Part shown: positions 1 to 6,848 of the stretch, one piece after another
How the letters are laid out: every line of letters begins with the position of its first letter
How positions within the stretch are numbered: the first letter of the stretch is position 1
Assembly (NCBI RefSeq): GCF_023347535.1
Contig: NZ_CP094473.1
Coordinates: forward strand, 124,001-188,000
Reading direction: 5' to 3'
From: Faecalibacterium sp. HTF-F
GTDB lineage: Bacteria; Bacillota; Clostridia; Oscillospirales; Ruminococcaceae
DNA length: 64,000 bases
The notes under the pieces: generated by a model
Seen by the model: only the letters and a program-made list of their open reading frames with translations
The model's database searches: none
Told to the model about the DNA's origin: nothing
Position numbers and translations under genes: made by a program

Positions 1-112
1 CGTCGGGATTTTAATATTTTGGCTAAAGAAACATATTCAACGTCTTGAAAGCAGAGGATAATAGTTGAGATAGATTGGAATCTTGCTGTAAAATCATACA
101 TTTTCTAAACGA

Positions 113-154
113 ACAGGACTGCCTCACATACATTGCGTTGTGGAGCAGTCCTGT
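113..154 (-). terminator. Stem-loop terminator after the HTH gene
   Basis: A perfect 10-bp stem (ACAGGACTGC at 113-122, GCAGTCCTGT at 145-154) with a 22-nt loop begins 4 nt beyond the stop of the minus-strand HTH gene. On that strand it is followed by a short T-rich stretch, so it is a plausible intrinsic terminator. Confidence 0.6.
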
Positions 155-158
155 CTGT

Positions 159-794
159 TTAGTATGTAATGGTCATTGCACCTTCATGGCATTCCTGCGC
201 ATAGGTGCGGAGCAGGTCAAGGTGCTTTGAGGATTTTCGGACAATGCCCGTTGCACGGTCGCCGGACATAAACTCAACGACCGCAAGCCGAGGAATCGTT
301 AATGTGCCACGAATTTTGAATCCAACAAGGATCTTCTGATTGCACCATCGCTGTATGCTTTGTGCAGAGTAGCCCGTCAGTTCCGAAACTACCGGGGTGG
401 TCAACAGATCATCATATCCAGCGGTGAGCTTTTCCCACATGGTATACAGCCCTGTTTTTTCCGGCTCTGTAAAATTGAAGCGGATGATCTCTGCGGCAGG
501 CTTGTCCGGGTGCCGTTTGGAGCAGCCATTCTTTCCGATATAAAAGCCCGTTGGCACTTTATACTTTTCGGGATGATCTTCACGGTCACACAAGTAGGTG
601 ATCACATCGTGGGTCGCAATATGGTATTTGCGTGTTTTCTTTCCTGTATTGATACACGGAACGAGACCGGAATCCAGAAGGTATTTTGCGTGTTGCTTGT
701 TGATGCGGGCAACACGGTAGAACTGGTCTTTCGTCATTCCGTTGGGGTATTCTTCGAGAATTTTATAGCACTCTAACAGCGTTCTCATGTTCAT
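159..794 (-). CDS. Helix-turn-helix protein with two excisionase-like DNA-binding segments
   Basis: A 211-residue soluble protein with no membrane segment. Two segments resemble the small winged HTH of excisionase/MerR-type proteins: about residues 19-70 (MTKDQFYRVARINKQHAKYL, then a basic GKKTRKYH strand and DVITYL) and about residues 130-176 (TTPVVSELTGYSAQSIQRWC, then TIPRLAVVEFM). The second has the helix-turn-helix plus Pro-Arg-Leu strand layout also seen in the excisionase at 2591-2866. The gene lies beside a tRNA-derived attachment core and recombinase arm-like repeats, so it may be an element-encoded regulator or directionality factor. That role is inference. It is more AT-rich than the bulk of the window, which fits acquired DNA. 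Confidence 0.6.
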   Translation of the reverse strand: MNMRTLLECYKILEEYPNGMTKDQFYRVARINKQHAKYLLDSGLVPCINTGKKTRKYHIATHDVITYLCDREDHPEKYKVPTGFYIGKNGCSKRHPDKPAAEIIRFNFTEPEKTGLYTMWEKLTAGYDDLLTTPVVSELTGYSAQSIQRWCNQKILVGFKIRGTLTIPRLAVVEFMSGDRATGIVRKSSKHLDLLRTYAQECHEGAMTITY

Positions 795-1083
795 CCATCC
801 TTTGCTGCTTTGATTTGGTCAGCGTCAGAAGCAACATATTGTGTGGATGGATTTTGGCTCCCGGAATCTCTCTCGCCCGTTCTCTCCAACAGGCGTAAAA
901 TCTCTCCCACTTCTCTCCAAAAGGCAGATTTTTCTGCGTTTTGGAAAGTGGGTTCAAATCCGCACAGAGCCTAGTGATTTTGGATTTTGATGAAATTTTG
1001 AGCGTAAATTCGATGGTTCGTATCTTCTGGCAAAGTGGGCTAATTACCTCTATCTTCCACCAAGTACCGTGAAGCAGGAAAAA

Positions 1084-1142
1084 CTCGAAATCTCGTAGGC
1101 CCTGCAAGGGGCGCCAGGGTTCAAATCCCTGCTACTCCGCCA
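1084..1142 (+). other. 3' fragment of a tRNA-Ser(CGA), attachment-site core
   Basis: The sequence reads as the 3' half of a class II tRNA: anticodon loop CTCGAAA (1084-1090), a long variable arm (GGCCC ... GGGGC), T-arm CAGGG-TTCAAAT-CCCTG, acceptor strand GCTACTCC, discriminator G and encoded CCA. The matching 5' half (acceptor GGAGTAGC, D-arm, 5' anticodon stem) is absent upstream, where the preceding bases are an unrelated A-rich run. Such truncated 3' ends are the usual attL/attR footprint of tRNA-targeting integrative elements, and an integrase gene lies 190 bp away. The anticodon reading assumes the loop is correctly placed. Confidence 0.75.
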
Positions 1143-1143
1143 G

Positions 1144-1178
1144 AGGCGTGGATTCATACGAATCTACGCCTTTTTTTT
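1144..1178 (+). terminator. Intrinsic terminator behind the tRNA fragment
   Basis: AGGCGTGGATTC (1144-1155) pairs with GAATCTACGCCT (1160-1171) with one G-T wobble, followed by eight T residues. It is a classic intrinsic terminator directly after the encoded CCA. Confidence 0.85.
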
Positions 1179-1334
1179 GTTTGCCCTTTTGTCACTTGGA
1201 GAGCAGGAACACTGACGAAAAGCGGGTTTCAGATGCCCGTTCTCTCCCGAATTCTCTCCAACGGTCGGCTCGACCATACCACGGTTGAATCTGGCCGAAA
1301 TACTACCGATTGTTGAAGGTTGGAAGAATCCACT

Positions 1335-2573
1335 TTACTTTTTCGTTTCTAGCAACTCTGCGATCACGCCAGCGGACCCCTCCTTGCTCTTGTAATCGAG
1401 ATGTGCGTAGATGTCAGCGGTGGTCGAGAAGGTGCTGTGACCAAGCCATTCCTGAACCTGCTTCATAGATACGCCGTTCATCACCATCAGGCTGGCACAG
1501 CTGTGGCGCAGGTCGTGGAACCGGATGTGCGGCAGACCATACTGCCGGAGCAGCCATTCAAAATGTTCCGTCACGAAGTTGGGCCGAAGCAGCTTGCCTT
1601 CCTGATCGGTGCAGACGAAGTCCAGATAATCGGTGCGGTAGCTCTTGCCGAACAGCCTGCGGTAAAGCTGCTGCTTTTCCTTCTGCTTCAGAAGTTCTTC
1701 TTCCACAGCCGGGATCAGCGGCAGGGTGCGGCAGCTGGTCTTGTTCTTCATCACATCGCTGACCACAGGAACGTACTTGCCGTTCACCAACTGTTCCGTC
1801 ACCTTGTGGTTGATGGTGATGGACTTGCGCTCAAAGTCGATAGACGACCACTTCAACCCCAGTACCTCGCTGCGGCGCAGGCCATAGTAGGCCGTAATGA
1901 GGATGCACAGGTGCAGGGGGTCATCCTGTGATACTTCCAGCAGCTGCTGGACTTCATCCTTGGAGTAGAAGTTGGGCCGGAAGCTGTTCTTCTTTGGGCG
2001 GTCAACTTTCAGCATCGGGTTGGTTTCCAGATAGTCCTTGCGGACGGCATCCTTGAACGCTTTACCGAAGATGGCGTGGTAGTGAATGACCGTGTTGGTG
2101 GTGTAGCCCTCCAGCAAGATCTTCTCCTGAAACTCATCCAGCACCTGCGGCGTGACCTCGCACAGCTTCAAGCCCAGCGGCTCAAAATACTGCGTGATGC
2201 GCCCGGTGATCATCCGATTGTAGCTGATAAAGGTTGCAGGCTGGATGGATGCTTTATGGACTTGCACCCACTCGTTGAGATAGTCCAGAAACAGCATCTC
2301 CGACTTGCTGACGGGTTGGAGATGCTGCGGCAAGGGCTTGGCGGTTTTAGCATCTACTTTTTCGTAGGCTCCGCCCCGCCCTGTGGGTAGCTCCCCGGTC
2401 TCATCATAGTGGAGCAATACTTCCCGGAGCATGGATTCTGCCTTGCGCTTGTTGCCCCGGACGGTCAAACCTGTGGAGATCCACTTGATCCTCCGCTTGC
2501 CGTTGGCATCATAAAGATTGATCACGAAATAGAAACGTCTATTTTTCTCTTGGACAGACCCTGTAGTTTTCAT
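1335..2573 (-). CDS. int: Tyrosine recombinase (phage-type integrase)
   Basis: A 412-residue site-specific recombinase that would integrate or excise the element at the tRNA-Ser core. The N-terminus (about 1-60) holds an arm-binding-like region, residues about 100-190 the SAM-like core-binding domain (LDYLNEWVQVHK), and the C-terminal half the catalytic domain. The catalytic set is visible: Arg in YGLRRSEVLGLKW, the Lys-bearing beta region, His-x-x-Arg in HDLRHSCASLMV, His in WLGHSTFS and Tyr in DIYAHLD. AAAGGAGG lies just upstream of two adjacent ATGs, and I use the second (better spacing). It follows the excisionase gene by 17 bp on the same strand, the usual xis-int order. Family assignment is firm, but target use at this core is inferred from proximity. 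Confidence 0.93.
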   Translation of the reverse strand: MKTTGSVQEKNRRFYFVINLYDANGKRRIKWISTGLTVRGNKRKAESMLREVLLHYDETGELPTGRGGAYEKVDAKTAKPLPQHLQPVSKSEMLFLDYLNEWVQVHKASIQPATFISYNRMITGRITQYFEPLGLKLCEVTPQVLDEFQEKILLEGYTTNTVIHYHAIFGKAFKDAVRKDYLETNPMLKVDRPKKNSFRPNFYSKDEVQQLLEVSQDDPLHLCILITAYYGLRRSEVLGLKWSSIDFERKSITINHKVTEQLVNGKYVPVVSDVMKNKTSCRTLPLIPAVEEELLKQKEKQQLYRRLFGKSYRTDYLDFVCTDQEGKLLRPNFVTEHFEWLLRQYGLPHIRFHDLRHSCASLMVMNGVSMKQVQEWLGHSTFSTTADIYAHLDYKSKEGSAGVIAELLETKK

Positions 2574-2590
2574 CATAAACCTCCTTTGGG

Positions 2591-2866
2591 TCAACAGGCG
2601 TGCTGTCCGTTGCTGCACCCACAGCATACCACATCCAGCGGCGGATTTCCAGCCGGGAAGGTGCTCTGCCCGGTGAGCAGGAACTCGATCACACTCAGCT
2701 TCGGGATACGATAGGTGCGGCCGATTTTAAGCGCAAACAGGCGGCGGGAACGGATCAGTTCCCCAACTGTATGGCGGTTCAGACCAAGCATCTCCGCAGC
2801 CTGCTGAAGGCTGACGGCATCGGGGTAGCCGGGAAACATCTGGGAATAGGCATTGTTAAACTTCAT
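2591..2866 (-). CDS. Excisionase-like HTH DNA-binding protein
   Basis: A 91-residue protein with one HTH_17/excisionase-type domain: SLQQAAEMLGLNRHTVGELI is the helix-turn-helix, followed by the wing strand FALKIGRTYRIPKLSVIEFL. The start chosen is the ATG preceded by AAGGAGTGCCT. The C-terminal tail has three cysteines (CCGCSNGQHAC). It lies directly upstream of int, as directionality factors commonly do, so it is probably the element's Xis (inference from family and position). Confidence 0.8.
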   Translation of the reverse strand: MKFNNAYSQMFPGYPDAVSLQQAAEMLGLNRHTVGELIRSRRLFALKIGRTYRIPKLSVIEFLLTGQSTFPAGNPPLDVVCCGCSNGQHAC

Positions 2867-3238
2867 AGGCACTCCTTCAGCATAAGTAGTCTAAGGTCAA
2901 AAAGTGTGTTACCTGCGGTTATATCCTTTGCAGCAAAGCTGCGGTCAGGTGGCAATGTAAAGAGAGCTGGCAGTAGTTCCAACTCCCCCATCGCAGATAA
3001 GTTCAAACCCGTCTGCGTTAATAAGTTAAGGTCTCCCATATTGGTCCTCGACTTCCCTAGGAGTGGGGAATCGTCCGGCGGCGGGCTTGCACCGCACCAT
3101 TGGCATTTCAGCCACCCCGTCTTCGTTATGACCGGGCTGCGAGTTACAGAAGTACCTTTTGTGAAGTACCGGACGATTGAACTATTCACTTGTCAAGGAA
3201 CGTATGGAAGATTTCTGGACTTTGATGGACGAAAAACA

Positions 3239-3646
3239 TCCTTCTACTTGGTAGCCGATGAAAAAGGCCATTTCGTAGCATTGGAAGCAATTTTGTAAAC
3301 AAAACGTAATAATAGTCCGAGAATGGTCTTGAAAAAGATGCCCTACACTTGGTAGGCATCGAGAACGCCTGTTTCATAGCATCGAAGGGAAAATTGTAAT
3401 TGAGTTGTAATTCTTGAGGCCGAATCTCCACTTTTGAAAAAGTCCTCTCACTTGGTAGCCGACGAAAAAGACCAAAAGAAACCATCTTTTTGAGAATTAA
3501 CAAAAAGGTCACAAATGACTGACCTTCAAAGAAGCGTTTCTACTATTAACAGAAAAAGCGGCCTAAAATGGGGGGTGTTGACGCTGATTTTTTTGCCTTC
3601 ATTGAAGGTTGAGAGCGTTCCCTCACTTGGTAGGCATCGAGAAAGG
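3239..3646. repeat. Four degenerate copies of an approximately 30-bp motif in gene-poor DNA
   Basis: On the minus strand the motif reads roughly GCCTTTTTCGATGCCTACCA followed by AGTGAGAGGA. Copies start near 3239, 3342, 3443 and 3620, so spacing is irregular (about 100, 100 and 180 bp). Each is followed by a diverged A/T-rich segment, and two share AATTAACA(G)AAAG further on. The whole interval 2867-3713 shows no gene I can support. Short open frames there (for example at 3186-3512 minus) simply translate the repeats (LFRRLPSE / LFHRLPSR) and have no recognisable family. Confidence 0.6.
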
Positions 3647-3713
3647 CTGGTTGACAACCTTTATTTTGAAAATTAACAGAAAGTTAACAAAGCAAGATGC
3701 GCTGAACAAGAAA

Positions 3714-3752
3714 CAACCGCCGCTCACTCCGGGAAAGAGTGAGTGGCGGTTG
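3714..3752 (-). terminator. Strong hairpin after yaiI
   Basis: CAACCGCCGCTCACTC (3714-3729) and GAGTGAGTGGCGGTTG (3737-3752) form a 16-bp stem with one G-T pair and a 7-nt loop, 26 bp beyond the yaiI stop. On the minus strand it is followed by TTTCTTG, so it is a likely terminator. Confidence 0.7.
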
Positions 3753-3778
3753 CAATATCAAATTTTTGATTCAGAAAA

Positions 3779-4213
3779 TCAGACGCTCGCTAAAATATCT
3801 GTCAGTGTGGCGACAAATGCTTCATCCTGCTCCTTCGTCCGCTTTGGGCTCCCCTTTGGGTGCTTTCCGGCACAGAGGAGCTTTTTGTTTTCATACCGCC
3901 GCAGCATGAGGGCGTCCATATTGTCGGAGGTGTACTCCAGACCATTCTGGTTCAGCACGCGTGCGCGCTTGGCAAGACACATGCTGGCCAGCCCGTAGTC
4001 CTGTGTCACGACAATATCCCCCGGCCTTACTCGGTTGACGAGGGCAAAGTCTACGCTGTCAGCCCCTTTATCGAACACCAGCGTCTACGCACCTTCCCGC
4101 TCGATCTGGTGGGAGGTGTCGCACAGGATGATGACAGGAACGCCGAACTGCTTTGCAATCTGCAATGTCAAATCGACAACCGGACAGCCATCTGCATCGA
4201 TCAAAATGGTCAT
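3779..4213 (-). pseudogene. yaiI: YaiI/YqxD (DUF188, NYN/PIN-like) gene interrupted by an in-frame TAG
   Basis: The reading frame starts at the ATG whose bases overlap the esterase stop (ATGA) and begins MTILIDADGCPVVDLTLQIA, the typical DUF188 N-terminus. Codon 43 (4085-4087) is TAG, where family members have an acidic or polar residue after HQIEREGA. The frame then continues without any shift through TLVFDKGADSVDFALVNR, GDIVVTQDYGLASMCLAKRA and a C-terminus of normal length (144 codons in all). Only one base separates TAG from GAG (Glu) or AAG. DUF188 proteins are small PIN/NYN-like nucleases of unclear role. Options are a recent nonsense mutation, re-initiation at the GTG just downstream, suppression, or a base-calling error. 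The rest of the frame is well preserved, so the lesion is young. Confidence 0.85.
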
Positions 4214-4893
4214 GCGTGTTCCTCCATCGCCCACCGAAAGGCTTTCGCAGTGCGTAGGTCGGCGTCTTTGAAGTGCCCGCCGCTGTTCCATTCAAGGGTG
4301 CAGTCTGTGCTACGCTCTGCAAGCCGACTGTGCAGGGTGCGGATGTTATCGCCCACCGCAGCCATGACGGTGTTTTTCGTGTGCTCTTCCTTGTCGCCAA
4401 GGCTCAGATAAACGCGCTGTGCCTGTATCGGGTGCCGCTGTTCAAACTCCATCCAGCCCGGGAACCACACCGAGGGAGAAGCGGCGGCGACACCGTGGAA
4501 CAAATCGGTCTGGGTGGATGCCCACAGCGAAAACAATCCCGCCAGCGAGTAGCCGCCCAGAATGATTTTGACGTTCTCCGAGAGTTCAAACTGTTGTTTC
4601 AGCGTGGGGATGACCTGTTCTGTCAGAAAGCGCAGGGTGTCCGCAGCATTGCCACCGAAACCCTGCTTCCCCCACACGGCAGGGGCTTCCCACGGAGAAA
4701 GTGCATCGTTCCAGCTTTCCACCGGGATGGCCGCAAACAGAAAGTGGTGCGCACTCTGTGCAATAGCGGTAACCTCGCTTTCCATGCTCTGTAGCTCGTG
4801 TTCGCCGGTCATTTGGAGCAGCAGGTATTCTGCATGAGCTTCGCCGTAAATGCGGCAAGGTCTGTTCCCGATTAGTATTGTCTGTGCAGTCAT
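4210..4893 (-). CDS. Alpha/beta-hydrolase, esterase D/IroE-like
   Basis: A 227-residue cytoplasmic hydrolase of the putative-esterase (esterase D / enterochelin esterase-like) family. The nucleophile elbow is GGYSLAGLFSLW (Ser in G-x-S-x-x-G). The family's conserved SPSVWFPGW segment follows, and the catalytic His is probably the late WNSGGHFKDADLR. The chosen ATG is preceded by GGGAGGATGCCGCT, and the in-frame extension upstream lacks a ribosome site. The stop overlaps the start of yaiI (ATGA), implying translational coupling. The substrate is not predictable, and the siderophore-esterase relationship is only a family link because no siderophore genes are nearby. Confidence 0.8.
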   Translation of the reverse strand: MTAQTILIGNRPCRIYGEAHAEYLLLQMTGEHELQSMESEVTAIAQSAHHFLFAAIPVESWNDALSPWEAPAVWGKQGFGGNAADTLRFLTEQVIPTLKQQFELSENVKIILGGYSLAGLFSLWASTQTDLFHGVAAASPSVWFPGWMEFEQRHPIQAQRVYLSLGDKEEHTKNTVMAAVGDNIRTLHSRLAERSTDCTLEWNSGGHFKDADLRTAKAFRWAMEEHA

Positions 4894-5075
4894 AGCGGCA
4901 TCCTCCCGAAAAAACTTTGATAAGCCCAGTATAGCAACTGAAAAATCATTTTGCAATTCAAAAAGGCGTTCGCATTCGCAGCAAGCAGGGCTTGTTGGGA
5001 AATCCCAAACCCTTGTCTGCATCGTAGGAGGGTGTAGCCATCACGGAAGCGTGATGATTGCAGGAATGCTATGCT

Positions 5076-5123
5076 GCAGCAACAAGAGCGGAGCCTTGCA
5101 AAAGGCTCCGCTCTTGTTGCTGC
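5076..5123. repeat. Perfect 20-bp inverted repeat
   Basis: Bases 5076-5095 and 5104-5123 are exact reverse complements around an 8-nt loop (TTGCAAAA). No T-run follows on either strand. It lies between the minus-strand small membrane protein gene (start 5455, stop 5258) and the esterase gene (start 4893), so it may terminate the upstream transcript or serve as an mRNA-end element. Confidence 0.7.
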
Positions 5124-5257
5124 CGTTAAGCAGAAAATGAAAATGAAGGAGATTTATCTTTCAAAACCGCCTGTGGACTGCTGCAGCGATGGGGAGCCAT
5201 AACAAATCCATCAGACAGGCTTTGGAAGAAGCAAACAGGGACGGGAAAAATGCACTG

Positions 5258-5455
5258 TCACAGGTTGATGCCGATTGCAAGGATCACGAACAGGATCGCC
5301 AGACAGATGCAGCTTACCCCGTTTCTTCGTTCCGTGAAAGCGTCCAGAGAACACTTTGTACGCTGTTTTGCCTGTTCCAACTGGGATGCCCCCGCATAAG
5401 CAGAGAATCCGGCACAAATCAAAAGCATCAAACCGATCCAGATCATCATAAGCAT
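5258..5455 (-). CDS. Small two-helix membrane protein
   Basis: A 65-residue hypothetical protein starting MLMMIWIGLMLLICAGFSAY. It has an N-terminal hydrophobic helix (about 1-20), a charged middle (QLEQAKQRTKCSLDAFTERR) and a second helix at the C-terminus (SCICLAILFVILAIGINL). GGAGAAATGCTT supplies a ribosome site for the start (two alternative ATGs follow within 4 codons). The gene starts 16 bp after the stop of the HAD gene on the same strand, so it is probably co-transcribed with it. I recognise no family, and the charge pattern suggests a hairpin anchored in the cytoplasmic membrane. Confidence 0.6.
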   Translation of the reverse strand: MLMMIWIGLMLLICAGFSAYAGASQLEQAKQRTKCSLDAFTERRNGVSCICLAILFVILAIGINL

Positions 5456-5471
5456 TTCTCCAATCAAAACC

Positions 5472-6080
5472 TTACCATTCCACGCCCAGAGCGTGCAGGC
5501 TCTCGGCAAGGGCAGCAACATCCATGTTGAACACGATGCCTGCCATATTTTCGTAGAGTGCGCCCTCCACGTTGATGGGCGTATCGTCAATAAAGACGCA
5601 TTCCTCCGGGCGAAGGGCGAACTTGCGCAGGAAGGTGCGGTAGATCTGCGGGTCGGGCTTCAGCAGCTTGACCTCTGCGGAGATCAGGGCACCGTCCATC
5701 AGCTTGCTGGCTTCTGCCCGTGCCCAGTAGATGGGTTGACGGGTGGCAGCATTGGAAAGCAGGTAGAGCCGGTAGCCCTTTGCTTTCAGTGCCTGCAAAA
5801 GCTCCAGCATTCCCTCTACCGGCACAATGGGGTTATCCCACGTTTCGATCAGCCCGCGGGCTGCATCGTGCAGACGCTCCGGCAGGCGGGGCAGAATGTG
5901 CTGTTCTGCGATCTCCTCGTCGATCACGCCCCGGTCCAGCATGGTCCACTCCACCGAGCGGAACACCTCGTTGCGGATCAGCTTGCGGTCCTCGCCGGTG
6001 AGGGAATAGCGGTCCATAAACAGCTCCGGGTCAAACCGAACCAGAACGTTTCCCATATCGAATACGATATTTTTAATCAT
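5472..6080 (-). CDS. HAD-superfamily hydrolase (subfamily IA, YihX-like)
   Basis: A 202-residue HAD phosphatase. Motif I is VFDMGNVLV, where the usual second Asp of DxD is Gly-Asn as in the YihX/epoxide-hydrolase-like branch. Motif II is LLSNAA (Ser), motif III is the Lys of LLKPDPQIY, and motif IV is VFIDDTPINVEGA. A helical cap (about residues 15-85) sits between motifs I and II, typical of cap type C1. YihX-type members dephosphorylate sugar phosphates such as glucose-1-phosphate, but the substrate here is unknown. It lies 27 bp after mgtC in the same direction, so it probably belongs to the antiporter-mgtC transcript. Confidence 0.85.
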   Translation of the reverse strand: MIKNIVFDMGNVLVRFDPELFMDRYSLTGEDRKLIRNEVFRSVEWTMLDRGVIDEEIAEQHILPRLPERLHDAARGLIETWDNPIVPVEGMLELLQALKAKGYRLYLLSNAATRQPIYWARAEASKLMDGALISAEVKLLKPDPQIYRTFLRKFALRPEECVFIDDTPINVEGALYENMAGIVFNMDVAALAESLHALGVEW

Positions 6081-6107
6081 GTGGAACCCTCTTTCTGCAC
6101 AAACCGC

Positions 6108-6848
6108 TTAACGCAGTTCCTCGATATGATAGATGTAATCCAGCGAACTCAGTGCCTGAATGATCTCCCGGTGGGTCTTGTACTTTTTCAGCTCTGCGCT
6201 GAAGATGGTGAAGGTGATGGTGTACACGCTCAGACCAGAACCCACATACGCCTGATTCGCCTCGATGTCGTCGATCCGCAGACCAAGCTGACGGCTGACG
6301 GTAACGAAGTCGCGCAGATAGTTGCTGTTCTTCAGCTCCAGATGGATCTCGAAATGGTTGGAGCGGTTGTTCAGATACACCTCAATGGACGGGAACCATG
6401 TGAGGATGCACAGGAACAGCACATACACGATGATGCTCAGGGTGTACTGTCCGGCACCGATGACAAAGCCAAGGAAGCCGCAGAACCACAGAGCAGCGGA
6501 GGTGGTCAGACCCTTGATCTGGCTCCGGGAGCTGAAGATGATGGAGTTGCCGGAAAGCATGGCTGCGGAGATGATGGTGGCAGTGGAAAGAAGCGGGAGA
6601 CCAATGCGGTATTCCTGCATCAGATACAGGTCCAGGATCATGGCTACGCAGGAGGAGAAGGACACCAGCACAAAGGTACGCAGACCTGCGGAGTGCCGCT
6701 TGCTGGAACGCTCGCAGCCGATGATGGAGGTCAGGATGATGACGGTCACAAGGCGGAGCAGGATGGAATAGGTGGTAAGCTCCACCGACCAGCTGCCCAG
6801 CATTTTTGCAATGGGATCAGCCAGTGCAAACAAGGATAACTGTTTCAA
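6108..6848 (-). CDS. MgtC/SapB-family membrane protein
   Basis: A 246-residue integral membrane protein. The MgtC signature IIGCERSSKRHSAGLRTFVL is at residues about 40-60, followed by helices through LPLLSTATIISAAMLSG and the second conserved block GLTTSAALWFCGFLGFVIG. Residues about 165-246 form a soluble C-terminal ACT-like domain (HFEIHLELKNSNYL to HIEEL). MgtC proteins affect Mg2+ homeostasis and, in pathogens, F-type ATPase activity, but their role in commensals is unclear. Its start overlaps the stop of the cation/proton antiporter by 4 bp (ATGA), so the two are translationally coupled and may act together in ion or envelope-energy homeostasis (inference). Confidence 0.88.
   Translation of the reverse strand: MKQLSLFALADPIAKMLGSWSVELTTYSILLRLVTVIILTSIIGCERSSKRHSAGLRTFVLVSFSSCVAMILDLYLMQEYRIGLPLLSTATIISAAMLSGNSIIFSSRSQIKGLTTSAALWFCGFLGFVIGAGQYTLSIIVYVLFLCILTWFPSIEVYLNNRSNHFEIHLELKNSNYLRDFVTVSRQLGLRIDDIEANQAYVGSGLSVYTITFTIFSAELKKYKTHREIIQALSSLDYIYHIEELR

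Larger units (their letters stand above)
875..1261. repeat. Direct repeats of TTCTCTCC flanking the attachment core (candidate integrase arm sites)
   Basis: The 10-mer TTCTCTCCAA occurs at 880-889, 911-920 and 1252-1261, and TTCTCTCC again at 1240-1247. The longer string GCCCGTTCTCTCC is present at 875-887 and 1235-1247. Copies therefore sit on both sides of the tRNA fragment at 1084-1142, all in the same orientation. Tyrosine integrases of tRNA-targeting elements bind such short arm-type repeats, so this is the likely role (inference). I see no convincing gene in the rest of 795-1334. Confidence 0.5.

Noticed and set aside
763..1107. Minus-strand open frame between the HTH gene and the tRNA fragment
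   Set aside because: It crosses the tRNA-derived core and the candidate integrase arm repeats, has no ribosome site and no recognisable domain.
2863..3189. Minus-strand open frame of 108 codons upstream of xis
   Set aside because: It overlaps the xis start, has irregular composition and no family, and appears to be chance in the gene-poor stretch.
3239..3646. Possible CRISPR array
   Set aside because: The repeats are diverged, spacing varies from about 100 to 180 bp, and no cas genes are present.
5493..6839. Long open frame on the plus strand opposite the HAD and MgtC genes
   Set aside because: It is an antisense shadow of two well-supported genes, caused by GC-rich codon use. It has no family features or ribosome site.
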